A stretch of 64,000 nucleotides of DNA from Shewanella canadensis (GTDB lineage Bacteria; Pseudomonadota; Gammaproteobacteria; Enterobacterales; Shewanellaceae), in the NCBI RefSeq assembly GCF_003966225.1, contig NZ_RXNU01000003.1:473007-537006 (forward strand). Direction: 5' to 3'. Both the position numbers and the translations under genes were made by a program. Below the pieces are notes generated by a model. That model was not told the origin of the DNA and ran no database searches. It saw nothing but the letters and a program-made list of their open reading frames with translations. Shown piece by piece: positions 8,262 to 18,671 of this stretch. Position 1 is the stretch's first letter. Each line of letters starts with the position of its first letter.

Positions 8262-11200
8262 ATGGCCTTGAAAGATGCAATGCCTTCAGTACTACTCGAA
8301 AATGTAGTTAACCTAATTCACTCTAAAGTTCCTCATGCACAATCAAAACAAGTAGAGCAGCTTGCTTCTTGTCTTTATGCCCATATGTCGAAAGACGATC
8401 TTAATGCCCGTAATGATAGTGACCTTTATGGTGCGGTATTAAGTTTATGGAATTCGGCAAATGTCACCCCTAAGGGGGAGTCCCATATTCGGGTATTTAA
8501 CCCTAGCCAGTCTAAGCATGGTTGGCAGTCGACTCACTCGATCATCGAAGTTATTCAACCCGATATGCCATTCCTGGTTGATTCTGTCGGTATGGCACTC
8601 AATCGAATTGGTATCACGGCCCACGCTATTCTGCATACTCCTCTCTCAATAAAAAGAACTAAAGGGATGATTACGCAGGTTCACTACGGGGATGAGGGTA
8701 GCGAGAAACTTGAAAAGGTCGCTGTGTTCCTGATTGAGATTGATAGGCAAAGCAGTGATAAGGATATCAAGCAATTAGAGAAAGAAATTGAGTCAGTATT
8801 GGGTGATGTTGCAGCGTCTGTAGGCGACTGGGACATTATGTCTGCCAAATTGACAGAGACAATAAAAGAGCTCGATACTCGTCCTTACCCGGGTCATAAG
8901 AGTGAGCGTGAAGAAGCAATTAATTTCCTAAAGTATCTTAATGATCACCATTTTACCCTATTAGGCTATCGCAGATACGACCTGCACAAGGTAGAAGGTG
9001 ATTTAGAGCTCATTCCTGATACTTCAACGAGCCTGGGATTAATGAATATTCCCGGCAAGCCAAAGCCTGAAACCGGGTTACTCCTCTCCCAGTTATCGGA
9101 AAGTGCTCGTAAAGAAGCCTTGGATAATAGCTTGTTGGTCTTGACCAAAAGTAGCGAAAAGAGTCGTGTTCACCGTCCAGCCTACGTCGATTACGTTGGC
9201 GTTAAACGTTTCGATGAAAAAGGGAATGTTATTGGCGAAGATAGATTCTTAGGACTCTATGCTTCTAATCTCTATAATCGTAGCCCTCGTGAAATTCCAA
9301 TGTTAGCCGAAAAAGTACAGCGAGTGCTGGACCGCTCCGGTTTGACGCCGAGTTCTCACGATTATAAAGCCTTGATGCATATCCTAGAGACACTGCCCCG
9401 CGATGAACTTATTCAGGGGAATGTCGAAGAGTTAGCCCATGTCGCCCATGGTGTTCTGGAGATGCAAGATAGAGATAAATTGAAACTATTTGTACGTAAA
9501 GATGGCTTCGGTCGCTTCCTGTCCTGTTTGGTATACGTCTCTAAAGATAGATATAACACTAAATTACGTGAAGACACTCAGCGAATTCTGGGCCAGCACT
9601 TCAAGAGTGATTCACAAGTTGAATTTACCACTTACTTTTCAGAATCAACGCTCGCGCGAACTCATTACATAGTGAAAGTCGATAATAATAATATGGATGT
9701 GGATGTGGCTGCTATCGAAAACAATTTAATTGAAGCTGCTCGCTCTTGGGAAGATAAACTCAATGATGCATTGAGTAGTGCTCAGGGTGAAGAGTTAGGT
9801 AAGAGTCTTAGCAAGCGTTATATCAATGCCTTTCCTCGCAGTTATAAAGAGGATGTATTGCCAAGCTCTGCCGTTGTCGATATTCAGCACCTTGAATCTT
9901 TAAATGATGATCTGCAACTGGGAATGCTTTTCTATCAGCCACAAGAGACTGCACTTAATAACAGTAAAGTTCGTCTGAAGTTGTTCCATAAAGATGAGCC
10001 CATTCATCTGTCAGATGTTTTACCTATGCTGGAAAACTTCGGTCTAAGAGTGATCAACGAACGTCCTTATGAACTTAAGACGGCGGATGGCGCAACCTAT
10101 TGGATCCTTGATTTCTTGATGACAGTGCAGGGCACGTCAACACAGAGCATCGCTGATAGTCAACTTCGTTTCCAAACCGCTCTATCTGAAGTGTGGAGAA
10201 AGAAACTTGAAGATGATGGCTTTAACCGATTAGTGTTAGCGACAGGTCTTGGTGGAAGAGAAGTCTCGATTCTACGTGCCTATGCGAAATATATGCGCCA
10301 GATCGATGCAACCTTCAGCCAAGCTTACATCGAAGAGACATTCACTCGCTATCCTCAGATCGCAGATTTTCTGGTTAAGATGTTTATGCGTAAGTTTAAC
10401 CCGAAACTTAAGACTCGCACGCTGAGTAAGTTTGTTGAACAGATCGATCTGCGTTTGGAAGATGTGTCCAGCCTGGATGATGACAGAATTATTCGTCGTT
10501 ACTTAGATCTTATCAATGCCACGCTGAGAACGAACTTCTATCAAGTTAGCGAAACTGGTGAAGTGAAAGCTTATCTTTCATTCAAATTTGCACCGGAAGA
10601 GATCCCTGAGATGCCTCGTCCTTTGCCTAAATTTGAAATCTTTGTCTATTCACCAAGAGTCGAAGGTGTGCACCTTCGTGGTGGCAAAGTGGCGCGTGGT
10701 GGACTGCGTTGGTCTGACCGTCGTGAGGATTTCCGTACTGAAGTATTGGGTCTCGTTAAAGCGCAGCAAGTTAAAAATACCGTAATCGTACCGGTTGGTG
10801 CTAAAGGTGGTTTTGTTTGTAAGCAACTGCCGACAGAGGGGGGGCGCGAAGCGTTCTTTACCGAAGGTCAAGAGTGCTATCGCCTGTTTATTCGCGGTCT
10901 GTTGGATATCTCTGACAATATTATCAATGGGGAAGTCGTTCCGCCTGCGAATGTCGTTCGTCATGACGAAGATGACCCTTATTTAGTCGTCGCAGCCGAT
11001 AAAGGCACCGCAACCTTCTCTGATATCGCTAATGCTATCTCCGCGGAGTATAACTTCTGGTTAGGTGATGCTTTTGCTTCTGGTGGTAGTAATGGTTATG
11101 ACCACAAGAAGATGGGGATCACGGCCCGAGGTGCTTGGGAGTCTGTTAAACGTCATTTCCGTGAGATAGGTATCGATTGCCAGACAACAGATTTTACCTG

Positions 11201-13106
11201 CTTGGCAGTCGGTGATATGGCCGGAGATGTATTCGGCAACGGTATGTTGTTATCTGAACATATTCGTTTGGTCACAGCTTTTAACCATATGCATATATTT
11301 ATCGACCCTAACCCTGATGCAGCATCAAGTTATAAAGAGCGTGCGAGACTATTTGAACTCCCTCGTTCAAGTTGGGAAGACTATAACAAGGAGCTTATCT
11401 CTAAAGGGGGGGGCATATTCCTTCGTTCTGCTAAGAAGATCTCTTTGACCCCAGAAATGAAGAAGATGCTGGAAACTAAGAAAGTATCGATGACACCAAC
11501 GGAGTTGTTGAAAGAGCTTCTTAAGATGAAGGTCGATCTTATCTGGAATGGTGGTATCGGCACTTATGTTAAGGCATCGAACGAAACTCATGCCGAAGTT
11601 GGTGACCGCGCCAATGATGCACTTCGTGTCAATGGTAATGAAGTTCAGGCCAGAATTATCGGTGAAGGCGGTAACTTAGGCTGTACTCAGCTTGGTCGTA
11701 TCGAATATGCCAGTAACGGCGGACGCATGAACACGGATTTCGTGGACAACGTCGGTGGTGTTGACTGTTCTGATAATGAAGTCAACATTAAAATCTTACT
11801 GAACGCATTAGTTACAGATGGTGAAATGACGTTGAAGCAGCGTAATCGCCTCTTAATAGAGATGACTGATGAAGTCGGACGTATTGTCTTACAAGACTGT
11901 AAAGATCAAACCAGAACCATTTCGGTTACTCAGGTTCGAGGTGCTGAACAGCTTAAAGAGCAGATCCGTTTTATTCACTATCTTGAAAAAGACGGTAAGC
12001 TGGACAGAGGTCTGGAGTTCATTCCGTCAGATGATGAACTTGCGGAGCGACTCGCTAATGGTAAGGCGCTAACTCGTCCAGAGCTTTCTGTACTGGTTGC
12101 CTATGCGAAGATGGTGTTAAAAGAGCAATTGATAACGCCTGAAATTACCGATGATCCTTTCCTGAGTCAGCTGCTCATCGCTTATTTCCCTCAACAGTTA
12201 CAAGAGAAGTACAGCGACCGTATGGTAGCTCACCCACTGCGTGCAGAAATTATTGCCACCTCACTCGCGAATGAGCTTGTGAATGATTTAGGCCTTAATT
12301 TTGTTCAACGTATGCAAGATGAGACCGGTGCCTCAGTAGCTGAAGCTGCCATTTGTTACACTATGGCACGTGAAGTGTTTGGTTTATATGATTTAACCAA
12401 AGAGATCACTGCATTAAATGGAGTTATTCCTGCAGTTGTTCAAGGTGAAATGCTACATCAAATTCGCCGAAATATTCGTCGCGCTTGTCGCTGGTTCCTA
12501 CGCCATCGCAATCGCAGCCATAGTATTGAGCAAACTGTAACGTTTTATGCTCCAGTATTCGCTGACTTAAAGGCGAATGTACACAATTATATGGTCGAAG
12601 AAGAGGTCAACGGCATACGTTCAGAAATTGCTGCTTTAGTTAAAGAGGGCGTTACTGAAGATGTTGCTACCCATGTTGTTAATATGAGTACCTTATTCTC
12701 TGCACTGGATATATCACAAATCGCTGAACTTGAAGATAAGCCTGTAGCCTTAGTTGCTCAGACGTACTTCAAGTTAGGTGCGCGTGTTGAGTTACACTGG
12801 TTCTTAGATCAGATTAGTGCTCAGCCGGTAGCGAACCATTGGCAAGCGCTCGCAAGAGCGGCCTTTAGAGAAGAGTTAGATTGGCAGCAACGTTCACTGA
12901 GCTCGGTCGTACTTCGTGCCTGTACAGATACGTGTGATGCAGAGACAATAATCACGCAGTGGATCGACTCCAATGAGGGCTTGTTGGAGAGATGGTTCCA
13001 CATGCTTGCAGACTTTAAGACTTCGCAGATCCATGAGTTTGCGAAGTTCTCGGTCGCATTACGTGAACTAAACCTTTTGATTCTTCATTGTGAAGGTCAA
13101 AAGTAA
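8262..13106 (+). CDS. gdhB: NAD-specific glutamate dehydrogenase, large type
   Basis: A 1614-residue protein, the length of the large bacterial NAD-GDH class (about 1600 residues), which oxidises glutamate to 2-oxoglutarate and ammonium when amino acids serve as carbon source. An N-terminal half of about 700 residues with regulatory ACT-like character precedes the catalytic core. The core carries GGLRWSDRREDFRTE, then VPVGAKGGFVCK with the substrate lysine region, NHMHIFIDPNPD, and the Rossmann-side GEGGNLGCTQLGR. A helical C-terminal region of some 400 residues completes it. The ATG at 8262 follows an AAGGA ribosome site. It is a single-gene unit between two terminators, with a CRP-like site upstream. 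The symbol follows Pseudomonas usage. Confidence 0.95.
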   Translation: MALKDAMPSVLLENVVNLIHSKVPHAQSKQVEQLASCLYAHMSKDDLNARNDSDLYGAVLSLWNSANVTPKGESHIRVFNPSQSKHGWQSTHSIIEVIQPDMPFLVDSVGMALNRIGITAHAILHTPLSIKRTKGMITQVHYGDEGSEKLEKVAVFLIEIDRQSSDKDIKQLEKEIESVLGDVAASVGDWDIMSAKLTETIKELDTRPYPGHKSEREEAINFLKYLNDHHFTLLGYRRYDLHKVEGDLELIPDTSTSLGLMNIPGKPKPETGLLLSQLSESARKEALDNSLLVLTKSSEKSRVHRPAYVDYVGVKRFDEKGNVIGEDRFLGLYASNLYNRSPREIPMLAEKVQRVLDRSGLTPSSHDYKALMHILETLPRDELIQGNVEELAHVAHGVLEMQDRDKLKLFVRKDGFGRFLSCLVYVSKDRYNTKLREDTQRILGQHFKSDSQVEFTTYFSESTLARTHYIVKVDNNNMDVDVAAIENNLIEAARSWEDKLNDALSSAQGEELGKSLSKRYINAFPRSYKEDVLPSSAVVDIQHLESLNDDLQLGMLFYQPQETALNNSKVRLKLFHKDEPIHLSDVLPMLENFGLRVINERPYELKTADGATYWILDFLMTVQGTSTQSIADSQLRFQTALSEVWRKKLEDDGFNRLVLATGLGGREVSILRAYAKYMRQIDATFSQAYIEETFTRYPQIADFLVKMFMRKFNPKLKTRTLSKFVEQIDLRLEDVSSLDDDRIIRRYLDLINATLRTNFYQVSETGEVKAYLSFKFAPEEIPEMPRPLPKFEIFVYSPRVEGVHLRGGKVARGGLRWSDRREDFRTEVLGLVKAQQVKNTVIVPVGAKGGFVCKQLPTEGGREAFFTEGQECYRLFIRGLLDISDNIINGEVVPPANVVRHDEDDPYLVVAADKGTATFSDIANAISAEYNFWLGDAFASGGSNGYDHKKMGITARGAWESVKRHFREIGIDCQTTDFTCLAVGDMAGDVFGNGMLLSEHIRLVTAFNHMHIFIDPNPDAASSYKERARLFELPRSSWEDYNKELISKGGGIFLRSAKKISLTPEMKKMLETKKVSMTPTELLKELLKMKVDLIWNGGIGTYVKASNETHAEVGDRANDALRVNGNEVQARIIGEGGNLGCTQLGRIEYASNGGRMNTDFVDNVGGVDCSDNEVNIKILLNALVTDGEMTLKQRNRLLIEMTDEVGRIVLQDCKDQTRTISVTQVRGAEQLKEQIRFIHYLEKDGKLDRGLEFIPSDDELAERLANGKALTRPELSVLVAYAKMVLKEQLITPEITDDPFLSQLLIAYFPQQLQEKYSDRMVAHPLRAEIIATSLANELVNDLGLNFVQRMQDETGASVAEAAICYTMAREVFGLYDLTKEITALNGVIPAVVQGEMLHQIRRNIRRACRWFLRHRNRSHSIEQTVTFYAPVFADLKANVHNYMVEEEVNGIRSEIAALVKEGVTEDVATHVVNMSTLFSALDISQIAELEDKPVALVAQTYFKLGARVELHWFLDQISAQPVANHWQALARAAFREELDWQQRSLSSVVLRACTDTCDAETIITQWIDSNEGLLERWFHMLADFKTSQIHEFAKFSVALRELNLLILHCEGQK

Positions 13107-13122
13107 ACAATAATAATTAAAT

Positions 13123-13149
13123 AGCCCTGGCAAATGCCGGGGCTTTTTT
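13123..13149 (+). terminator. Intrinsic terminator after NAD-GDH
   Basis: A 9-bp stem, AGCCCTGGC / GCCGGGGCT with one G-T pair, a 4-nt loop and six T, directly between gdhB and pyrD. Confidence 0.93.
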
Positions 13150-13165
13150 CGGTCTAGGAGAAAAC

Positions 13166-14185
13166 ATGTTTTACAAAATTGCTCAAAAAGTCATGTTTCA
13201 GATGGATCCTGAGAAGGCGCATCATCTTGCTATAGTAAGTCTTAAGGCGACGGCGAATACACCTTTAGATTGTTTTTATGCGCAGAAGTTTACTCAAGCC
13301 CCTGTTGAGTTTATGGGAGTGACTTTTCCTAACCCCGTTGGTTTAGCTGCAGGGATGGATAAAGATGGCGAGTGCATCGATGGCTTTCATGCGATGGGGT
13401 TTGGTCATATTGAAGTGGGGACAGTAACCCCCCGACCACAACCGGGTAATGATCTGCCACGTCTGTTTAGACTGAAGCCTGCGAAAGCGATTATCAATAG
13501 AATGGGATTTAACAACAAGGGGGTTGATAATCTGGTTGCAAATTTAAAAGCGGCTAAGTCAGGTGCCTTGGTTGGCGTCAATATTGGTAAGAACAAAGAT
13601 ACGCCGGTAGAGCAGGGTAAAGATGATTATCTTATCTGCATGGAGAAGGTTTATGAATATTCGGCATATATAGCCATCAATATCTCATCTCCTAATACTC
13701 CGGGACTCCGTAGTCTACAATATGGTGATTTGCTTGATGATCTATTGGGATCATTAAAAGCCAAACAGAAAGATCTTGCTGAGAAGCATGGTAAGTATGT
13801 TCCGATCGCTCTTAAGATTGCACCGGATTTGTCAACAGAAGAGATTGAGAAAATTTCAGATTCACTGATCAGAAATCAATTTGACGGTGCTATTGCGACC
13901 AATACAACACTCAGTCGAGATGGTGTCAGTGGTTTGATGAACTCTAATGAAGCGGGTGGGTTAAGTGGTAAGCCATTAAATTCATTATCTACAGCGGTGA
14001 TTAAACAGTTGGCTGATTGTTTAAAAGGTGAGATACCGATCATTGGTGTCGGTGGAATTAATACTGCTTCAGATGCTTTAGATAAACTCGATGCAGGCGC
14101 AAAAATGGTGCAAATATTCTCAGGGTTTATCTATCAGGGACCTAAATTAATTCAAGATATCGTTGAAGCTTATAGGGCTCGATAG
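13166..14185 (+). CDS. pyrD: Dihydroorotate dehydrogenase (quinone), class 2
   Basis: A 339-residue protein of the expected length for membrane-associated class 2 enzymes, which oxidise dihydroorotate to orotate with quinone as acceptor in pyrimidine synthesis. The N-terminal amphipathic helix ([20 protein letters not shown]) is the quinone and membrane contact. Family motifs are [34 protein letters not shown], the active-site region [11 protein letters not shown] with the catalytic serine, and the FMN-phosphate loop IIGVGGI. The start at 13166 has an AGGAG ribosome site. zapC follows, as in E. coli. Confidence 0.97.
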   Translation: MFYKIAQKVMFQMDPEKAHHLAIVSLKATANTPLDCFYAQKFTQAPVEFMGVTFPNPVGLAAGMDKDGECIDGFHAMGFGHIEVGTVTPRPQPGNDLPRLFRLKPAKAIINRMGFNNKGVDNLVANLKAAKSGALVGVNIGKNKDTPVEQGKDDYLICMEKVYEYSAYIAINISSPNTPGLRSLQYGDLLDDLLGSLKAKQKDLAEKHGKYVPIALKIAPDLSTEEIEKISDSLIRNQFDGAIATNTTLSRDGVSGLMNSNEAGGLSGKPLNSLSTAVIKQLADCLKGEIPIIGVGGINTASDALDKLDAGAKMVQIFSGFIYQGPKLIQDIVEAYRAR

Positions 14186-14191
14186 TAAATA

Positions 14192-14246
14192 GATCTTTAT
14201 TGGATCTACTTTTGATCGCGCGATCGCAATTGGATCGCGCATGATC
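14192..14246 (+). repeat. Cluster of six GATC sites with helical spacing
   Basis: GATC occurs at 14192, 14203, 14214, 14222, 14233 and 14243, giving spacings of 11, 11, 8, 11 and 10 bases in the gap between pyrD and zapC. Part of the cluster forms an imperfect hairpin (TGATCGCGCGATC against GATCGCGCATGATCA with a 2-nt bulge). Such density of Dam methylation sites recalls SeqA-binding clusters; the function here is inference. Confidence 0.75.
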
Positions 14247-14349
14247 AATATAACATATTGTTATTAAACTCATATTTTGAAAATATATTTTGATATTGGA
14301 TAAATTATCATCTATTATCGAGCTGTACTTTATATTATGGGTAAACGTT

Positions 14350-14883
14350 ATGTTATTAATGCCAAAAAGGGATTGGCAATGGATATATAACGATGCGTAT
14401 GGTTTTTTAAGCGTTTCGTTAGGCTCAGATATGGAATTTCTGACCCCTTATAAATCTAAATCTTTAATCCCTGATGCCCAATCGGAATTAGAGTTCAGTG
14501 TCGAACACGCTAAATTTTATATTGAGTTTGTTGAGAGGCTCTCTAAGTCGATGAGTTTATCTGATGCGGCTAAGGTGCAATTGGCTCTTAATGCGACTGC
14601 TGCACATTTCTTATTAAAGCCTCAGATGCCTAAATCCTGGTTTTTCGATACAAGCACTATGTGTGTCTATAGCGAATTAGCTAAAGTTTTTCAACTAAGG
14701 TGTCAAGGGGTGAACGCTCAGGTCCTGGTGGTTGAAGCAAATATTCAAGCATCACTCGTTATGCTCTTATCAAATGAACTTTCGCTAAATGGCACTAAGT
14801 CATTAATGCAATTTGAGTGTATCAAGGTCATGAATGACAGATTGTACCCATTAAATATCAAGCGACATATTGTTGCGGCTTAA
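14350..14883 (+). CDS. zapC: Cell division protein ZapC
   Basis: A 177-residue cytosolic protein matching ZapC (formerly YcbW), which binds FtsZ and promotes bundling of its protofilaments at the division ring. Shared features with the E. coli protein are the N-terminal RDWQWIYND block, the LTPYKSKSLIPDA segment, LKPQMPKSWFF, and the end IKVMNDRLYPL. An in-frame TTG 60 bases upstream would add a hydrophobic stretch not found in the family, so the ATG at 14350 (or 14359) is preferred; a weak GGG ribosome site precedes it. pyrD and zapC are neighbours in enteric genomes too. Similarity is moderate but the motifs and context agree. Confidence 0.88.
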   Translation: MLLMPKRDWQWIYNDAYGFLSVSLGSDMEFLTPYKSKSLIPDAQSELEFSVEHAKFYIEFVERLSKSMSLSDAAKVQLALNATAAHFLLKPQMPKSWFFDTSTMCVYSELAKVFQLRCQGVNAQVLVVEANIQASLVMLLSNELSLNGTKSLMQFECIKVMNDRLYPLNIKRHIVAA

Positions 14884-15166
14884 CTAATTCCCAGCTGAGT
14901 TACCCACTACTTATTTTATCTCTGGTTACCTCTGGTTATCTTTGCGATGGCCAGGGTCTGACTTAATGTTTCCATCCTCTCCGAAATAATCAACCTTATT
15001 AAATCGCCATAAAAAGATGAGAGTCGATCTTTAATTTATCGTACGTTCACAGAACACAGAACACAGAACACAGAAAAATTAATGAAAAGTTTGAATCAAT
15101 AGTTATGAATCTGATGAATTTATAATTAGCTGAATGGTGAATAAATAAAGGTACGGATCAAGAAAA
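14884..15166. other. Intergenic stretch with a 7-bp tandem repeat
   Basis: No gene is visible between zapC and the tRNA array. The one feature is CACAGAA repeated four times in perfect tandem at 15048-15075. No terminator with a T-run is evident for either zapC or the tRNA array running toward it. Confidence 0.6.
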
Positions 15167-15225
15167 TGGCTAGGGAAGCGGATTTATTTTAAAGCAGGGT
15201 ATCGACTTTGGTTTTAGATAAAAAT
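15167..15225 (-). pseudogene. Badly decayed copy of the fMet-array spacer element
   Basis: This stretch, just beyond the last initiator tRNA in the direction of transcription, lines up loosely with the 105-nt elements elsewhere in the array: GCGGATT, the AAAGCAGGG block and the CGAC(C/T)TT block occur in the same order and at similar spacing. It lacks the tRNA 5' end. I take it as the oldest remnant of the repeat unit. Confidence 0.5.
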
Positions 15226-15302
<77 letters not shown>

Positions 15303-15353
15303 ACTGTTTTTTATTAAAGTCTAATAGATGTTTTTATTCTTCTACTAAAGAAT

Positions 15354-15458
15354 TGGTTGCGGGGGCTGGATTACTTTTTATTAAAGCAGGGCAACGACCT
15401 TCGCCTTGTTTTCATAAAGAGTTGAGCTCGAGTAGCTTTTATACTGCTCCATCCCGCG
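15354..15458 (-). pseudogene. 105-nt altered fMet-like element B
   Basis: Read on the minus strand it starts exactly like the initiator tRNA (CGCGGGATGGAGCAGTAT) and ends like it (CCCGCAACCA), but is 28 nt longer; the D-arm end, anticodon arm and T-arm are replaced. Fragments such as GAAGGTCGTTG survive inside. An internal repeat TATAAAAGC faces GCTTTAATA. The acceptor stem has a C where the pairing T should be. It cannot fold as a normal tRNA. Two near-identical elements of the same length lie further along. Confidence 0.75.
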
Positions 15459-15503
15459 TCCGATAAACGCTGTAAATTGTTTTGATTCTATTTACTAAAG
15501 AAT

Positions 15504-15580
<77 letters not shown>

Positions 15581-15640
15581 TCCGGATGACCTATACACTA
15601 GATGAATGAATTTAAGTTTTGATTCTTTCAATCTAAGAAT

Positions 15641-15745
15641 TGGTTGCGGGAGCTGGATTACTTTATATAAAAGCGGGGCAACGACCTTCGCCTTGCTTTC
15701 ATAAATAGCTGAGTCCGAGTAGCTTTTATACTGCTCCATCCCGCG
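15641..15745 (-). pseudogene. 105-nt altered fMet-like element D
   Basis: Same length and design as the element at 15354: intact initiator-type ends and a substituted core. Here the internal inverted repeat is perfect (TATAAAAGC against GCTTTTATA, 9 bp) and the acceptor ends still pair. It is almost identical to the element at 15928. Whether it is a dead gene or a maintained RNA element is open. Confidence 0.75.
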
Positions 15746-15790
15746 TCCGATAAACGCTGTAAATTGTTTTGATTCTATTTACTAAAGAAT

Positions 15791-15867
<77 letters not shown>

Positions 15868-15927
15868 TCCGGATGACCTATACACTAGATGAATGAATTG
15901 AAGTTTTGATTCTTTCAATCTAAGAAT

Positions 15928-16032
15928 TGGTTGCGGGAGCTGGATTACTTTATATAAAAGCGGGGCAACGACCTTCGCCTTGCTTTCATAAATAGCTGAG
16001 TCCGAGTAGCTTTTATACTGCTCCATCCCGCG
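15928..16032 (-). pseudogene. 105-nt altered fMet-like element F
   Basis: The promoter-proximal member of the altered set, beginning about 65 nt after the predicted transcription start. It keeps the initiator ends and the 9-bp internal inverted repeat, and differs little from the element 287 bp downstream. Its position first in the transcript means every intact tRNA in the array is preceded by one altered element. Confidence 0.75.
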
Positions 16033-16102
16033 TCCTAGTTTCACTTTTAAGGATTTGCTAGATTTGACAATCTCAAACCCGCTCCCTCTCAAAGCGGGGC
16101 GA

Positions 16103-16131
16103 ACTATAGCGATAAGATTTTCCCATTGCAA
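16103..16131 (-). promoter_or_regulatory. Sigma-70 promoter of the tRNA-fMet array
   Basis: On the minus strand, TTGCAA (16131-16126) and TATAGT (16108-16103) are separated by exactly 17 bp. The region after the -10 box, TCGCCCCGC, is a GC-rich discriminator of the kind that places stable-RNA promoters under ppGpp control. It faces the array and lies 71 bp before its first element. Confidence 0.8.
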
Positions 16132-16305
16132 GCCACATTTACGATAACTCGATTGAACGTTCATTAATGAAGCTAAACGCATCGTGAACGTACAAACCTG
16201 CATAACCTAAGTGGATTTTTGAGCCACTTATCCAATAACTTTTTATCATTTGTCTCGTCTTCGGGTATAATGTCTGATTAATTTTTAATGTGTATCAATT
16301 TATCG

Positions 16306-18441
16306 ATGTTAAATTTCTTTGCTGCGGCTCCTAGGGGCTACGAATATGCGTTATCACTTGAGCTTGCAGAACTCGGTGCTTCTGAAATAAAAGAGAGTGT
16401 TGCAGGTGTTTATTTTTCGGCTTCGCTGGAATTAGGATACCGGATAACGCTATGGTCGCGGATAGCTAGCCGTATTATTCTTGTTATCCACAAAGGCCCG
16501 TGTGAATCCCCCGAGCAGCTATATAATGCGGCTTATGGTATCGATTGGCAGATGGAGTTTAATCACCGTAGTACATTCAGCATCGATTTTCATGGTATGG
16601 GTGGCTTTATTAATAACACCATGTTTGGTGCGCTTAAGATTAAAGATGCCATCGTTGACCGTTTCCGTGACGATGACTGCCCAAGACCTGATGTGGCTCG
16701 TGTGGATGCAGATTTTCGAATCGATGCTCACTATCGCCGCGGACAGATCACTATCGGTTTGAATTTTTCTGGTCCGGCGCTCCATAAGCGTGGCTACCGT
16801 TCAACAACGGGTGAGGCACCATTAAAAGAGAACCTGGCTGCGAACATGTTGGTTCGTAGTGGTTGGCAAAAGACTCCGGTCACCCTAATGGATCCGTTCT
16901 GTGGTAGTGGTACTATATTGATTGAAGCCGCAATGATGGCTTGCGATATGGCGCCCGGACTACATCGTGAGCGTTTTGGTTTTGAACATTGGCACAGACA
17001 TAGTGACAAAGTATGGCAAGGTTTGTTAGACGAAGCCAAAGCCAGAGCGTCAATAGGCAAAACACGTTGTACGACTAAGTTTTATGGCTCAGACATAGAC
17101 TCACGGCTCGTTGCTCTGGCAAAACGTAATGCCGAAAATGCGGGCGTATTGGATCTGATAGAGTTTGACGTCTCAAATGCACTGAATGTTAAAGTGCCTG
17201 CTGAATCAGGTTACCTTATCAGTAACCCGCCTTATGGTGAGCGATTAGGCACAGTGACAGCGCTTTTACAGCTGTATTATCAATTAGGTGATAAGTTTAA
17301 GGCTGAATTTGGTGGTTGGAATCTCGCTATTCTAAACAGTGATGTTGAACTTTTATCCGCATTGAAGCTGAAAGCTGACAAGCAGATGAAGATGAATAAC
17401 GGTGCGCTGGAATGTGCATTTAATCTTTATACTGTTCATGCAGAAAATACACGCCGTGTCGACCCAACCAAAATCAATCGAGACGGCGATGTCAGTGACA
17501 TTGCGGTGCCTTTTGCTAACCGGGTCAAAAAGAATTTTAAGCAATTGCAGAAGTGGGCTAAAAAAGAGGGCGTCGATAGCTATCGTATCTACGATGCCGA
17601 TCTACCTGACTATAAAGTTGCCATCGATAAATATCTCGATTACGTTGTGATCCAAGAATATACCGCACCAGTAGATATTCCAGAGTCTGTAACTAAACGT
17701 CGTCTTACTGACGTTTTGATCACCTTGCCTAGTGCTATTGGTATCGATCCCGAGCATATTATTTTAAAAACTCGTGAGCGTCAGAAGGGCACTAATCAAT
17801 ATGAGAAGATCCAAGCAAATAAACTTGAGCTAATTACCACTGAGTACGGGGCTAAATTTAAGCTAAACCTCAAAGAGTATTTAGATACGGGGCTTTTCCT
17901 CGATCATCGCCTCACGCGTAAGCTCGTTGGGCAAAAATCTAAAGACAAAGATGTACTGAATTTATTTGCTTACACCGGAACGGCTTCTGTGCATGCGGCA
18001 TTGGGTGGGGCTAAATCGGTTAAAACGGTCGATATGTCAAATACCTATACCAACTGGGCTAAAGAGAATTTTGCCTTAAATGGGTTGAATGATGATAAAT
18101 ATCAGTTTGTTCAAGCCAACTGCATGCAGTGGATCAAAACCACTCATGATAAATTTGACCTTATTTTTATCGATCCTCCAACGTTTTCCAATTCAAAGCG
18201 CATGGAAGATTCTTTCGATGTTCTACGTGACCATGTTGCCTTGTTATCGAGTTTAATTAAGCTATTGAATCCTAACGGCGAGATTATTTTCTCTAACAAT
18301 AAGCGTAAGTTTAAAATGGAGATCGAAGCATTAGAAGCATTGAATTTTACCGTTAAAAATATCGATAATCAGACGTTACCTTTGGATTTCAAACGTAATC
18401 CACAAATCCATAATACTTGGCTGTTGACCCATGCCGAGTAA
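16306..18441 (+). CDS. rlmL: 23S rRNA methyltransferase RlmKL (m2G2445 and m7G2069)
   Basis: A 711-residue fusion enzyme with two Rossmann methyltransferase halves. The N-terminal half has a THUMP region (about 40-155) and the catalytic motif [10 protein letters not shown] for m2G2445; the C-terminal half (RlmK, about 400-711) has [19 protein letters not shown] and [10 protein letters not shown] for m7G2069. Both modify 23S rRNA during large-subunit assembly. The start at 16306 gives the expected family beginning [11 protein letters not shown]; an ATG six codons earlier (16288) is possible. The next gene overlaps the 3' end by 11 bases, so they are translationally coupled. uup follows, as in E. 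coli. Confidence 0.96.
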   Translation: MLNFFAAAPRGYEYALSLELAELGASEIKESVAGVYFSASLELGYRITLWSRIASRIILVIHKGPCESPEQLYNAAYGIDWQMEFNHRSTFSIDFHGMGGFINNTMFGALKIKDAIVDRFRDDDCPRPDVARVDADFRIDAHYRRGQITIGLNFSGPALHKRGYRSTTGEAPLKENLAANMLVRSGWQKTPVTLMDPFCGSGTILIEAAMMACDMAPGLHRERFGFEHWHRHSDKVWQGLLDEAKARASIGKTRCTTKFYGSDIDSRLVALAKRNAENAGVLDLIEFDVSNALNVKVPAESGYLISNPPYGERLGTVTALLQLYYQLGDKFKAEFGGWNLAILNSDVELLSALKLKADKQMKMNNGALECAFNLYTVHAENTRRVDPTKINRDGDVSDIAVPFANRVKKNFKQLQKWAKKEGVDSYRIYDADLPDYKVAIDKYLDYVVIQEYTAPVDIPESVTKRRLTDVLITLPSAIGIDPEHIILKTRERQKGTNQYEKIQANKLELITTEYGAKFKLNLKEYLDTGLFLDHRLTRKLVGQKSKDKDVLNLFAYTGTASVHAALGGAKSVKTVDMSNTYTNWAKENFALNGLNDDKYQFVQANCMQWIKTTHDKFDLIFIDPPTFSNSKRMEDSFDVLRDHVALLSSLIKLLNPNGEIIFSNNKRKFKMEIEALEALNFTVKNIDNQTLPLDFKRNPQIHNTWLLTHAE

Positions 18442-18670
18442 TCCATTTCAGTATATCTTGTTTCACACAGATGCCTGTCATCTGTGTGAACTTGCTGCAC
18501 AGTTACTCGATCAAATTCAGCTTGAATATGAGAAGCAAGATATTTGCGATGACGATTTCCTTGCCGAGCAATATGGTATACGCATTCCCGTATTAAAACA
18601 GATTGATACCAATAAAGAGCTAAATTGGCCTTTTGATATTGATAATGTGAAAGAATTTTTAGGAGCATAA
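18431..18670 (+). CDS. Glutaredoxin-family (DUF836) protein
   Basis: A 79-residue protein with a thioredoxin fold signature: strand [15 protein letters not shown] containing CHLC as the redox CxxC, then a helix, and IRIPVLKQ with the cis-proline of the family. It belongs to the small glutaredoxin-like group often annotated DUF836. It probably reduces a disulfide in the cytosol, but no partner is known. It overlaps rlmL by 11 bases and stops one base before the uup start, so the three genes form a tight operon. Confidence 0.85.
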   Translation: MPSNPFQYILFHTDACHLCELAAQLLDQIQLEYEKQDICDDDFLAEQYGIRIPVLKQIDTNKELNWPFDIDNVKEFLGA

Positions 18671-18671
18671 C

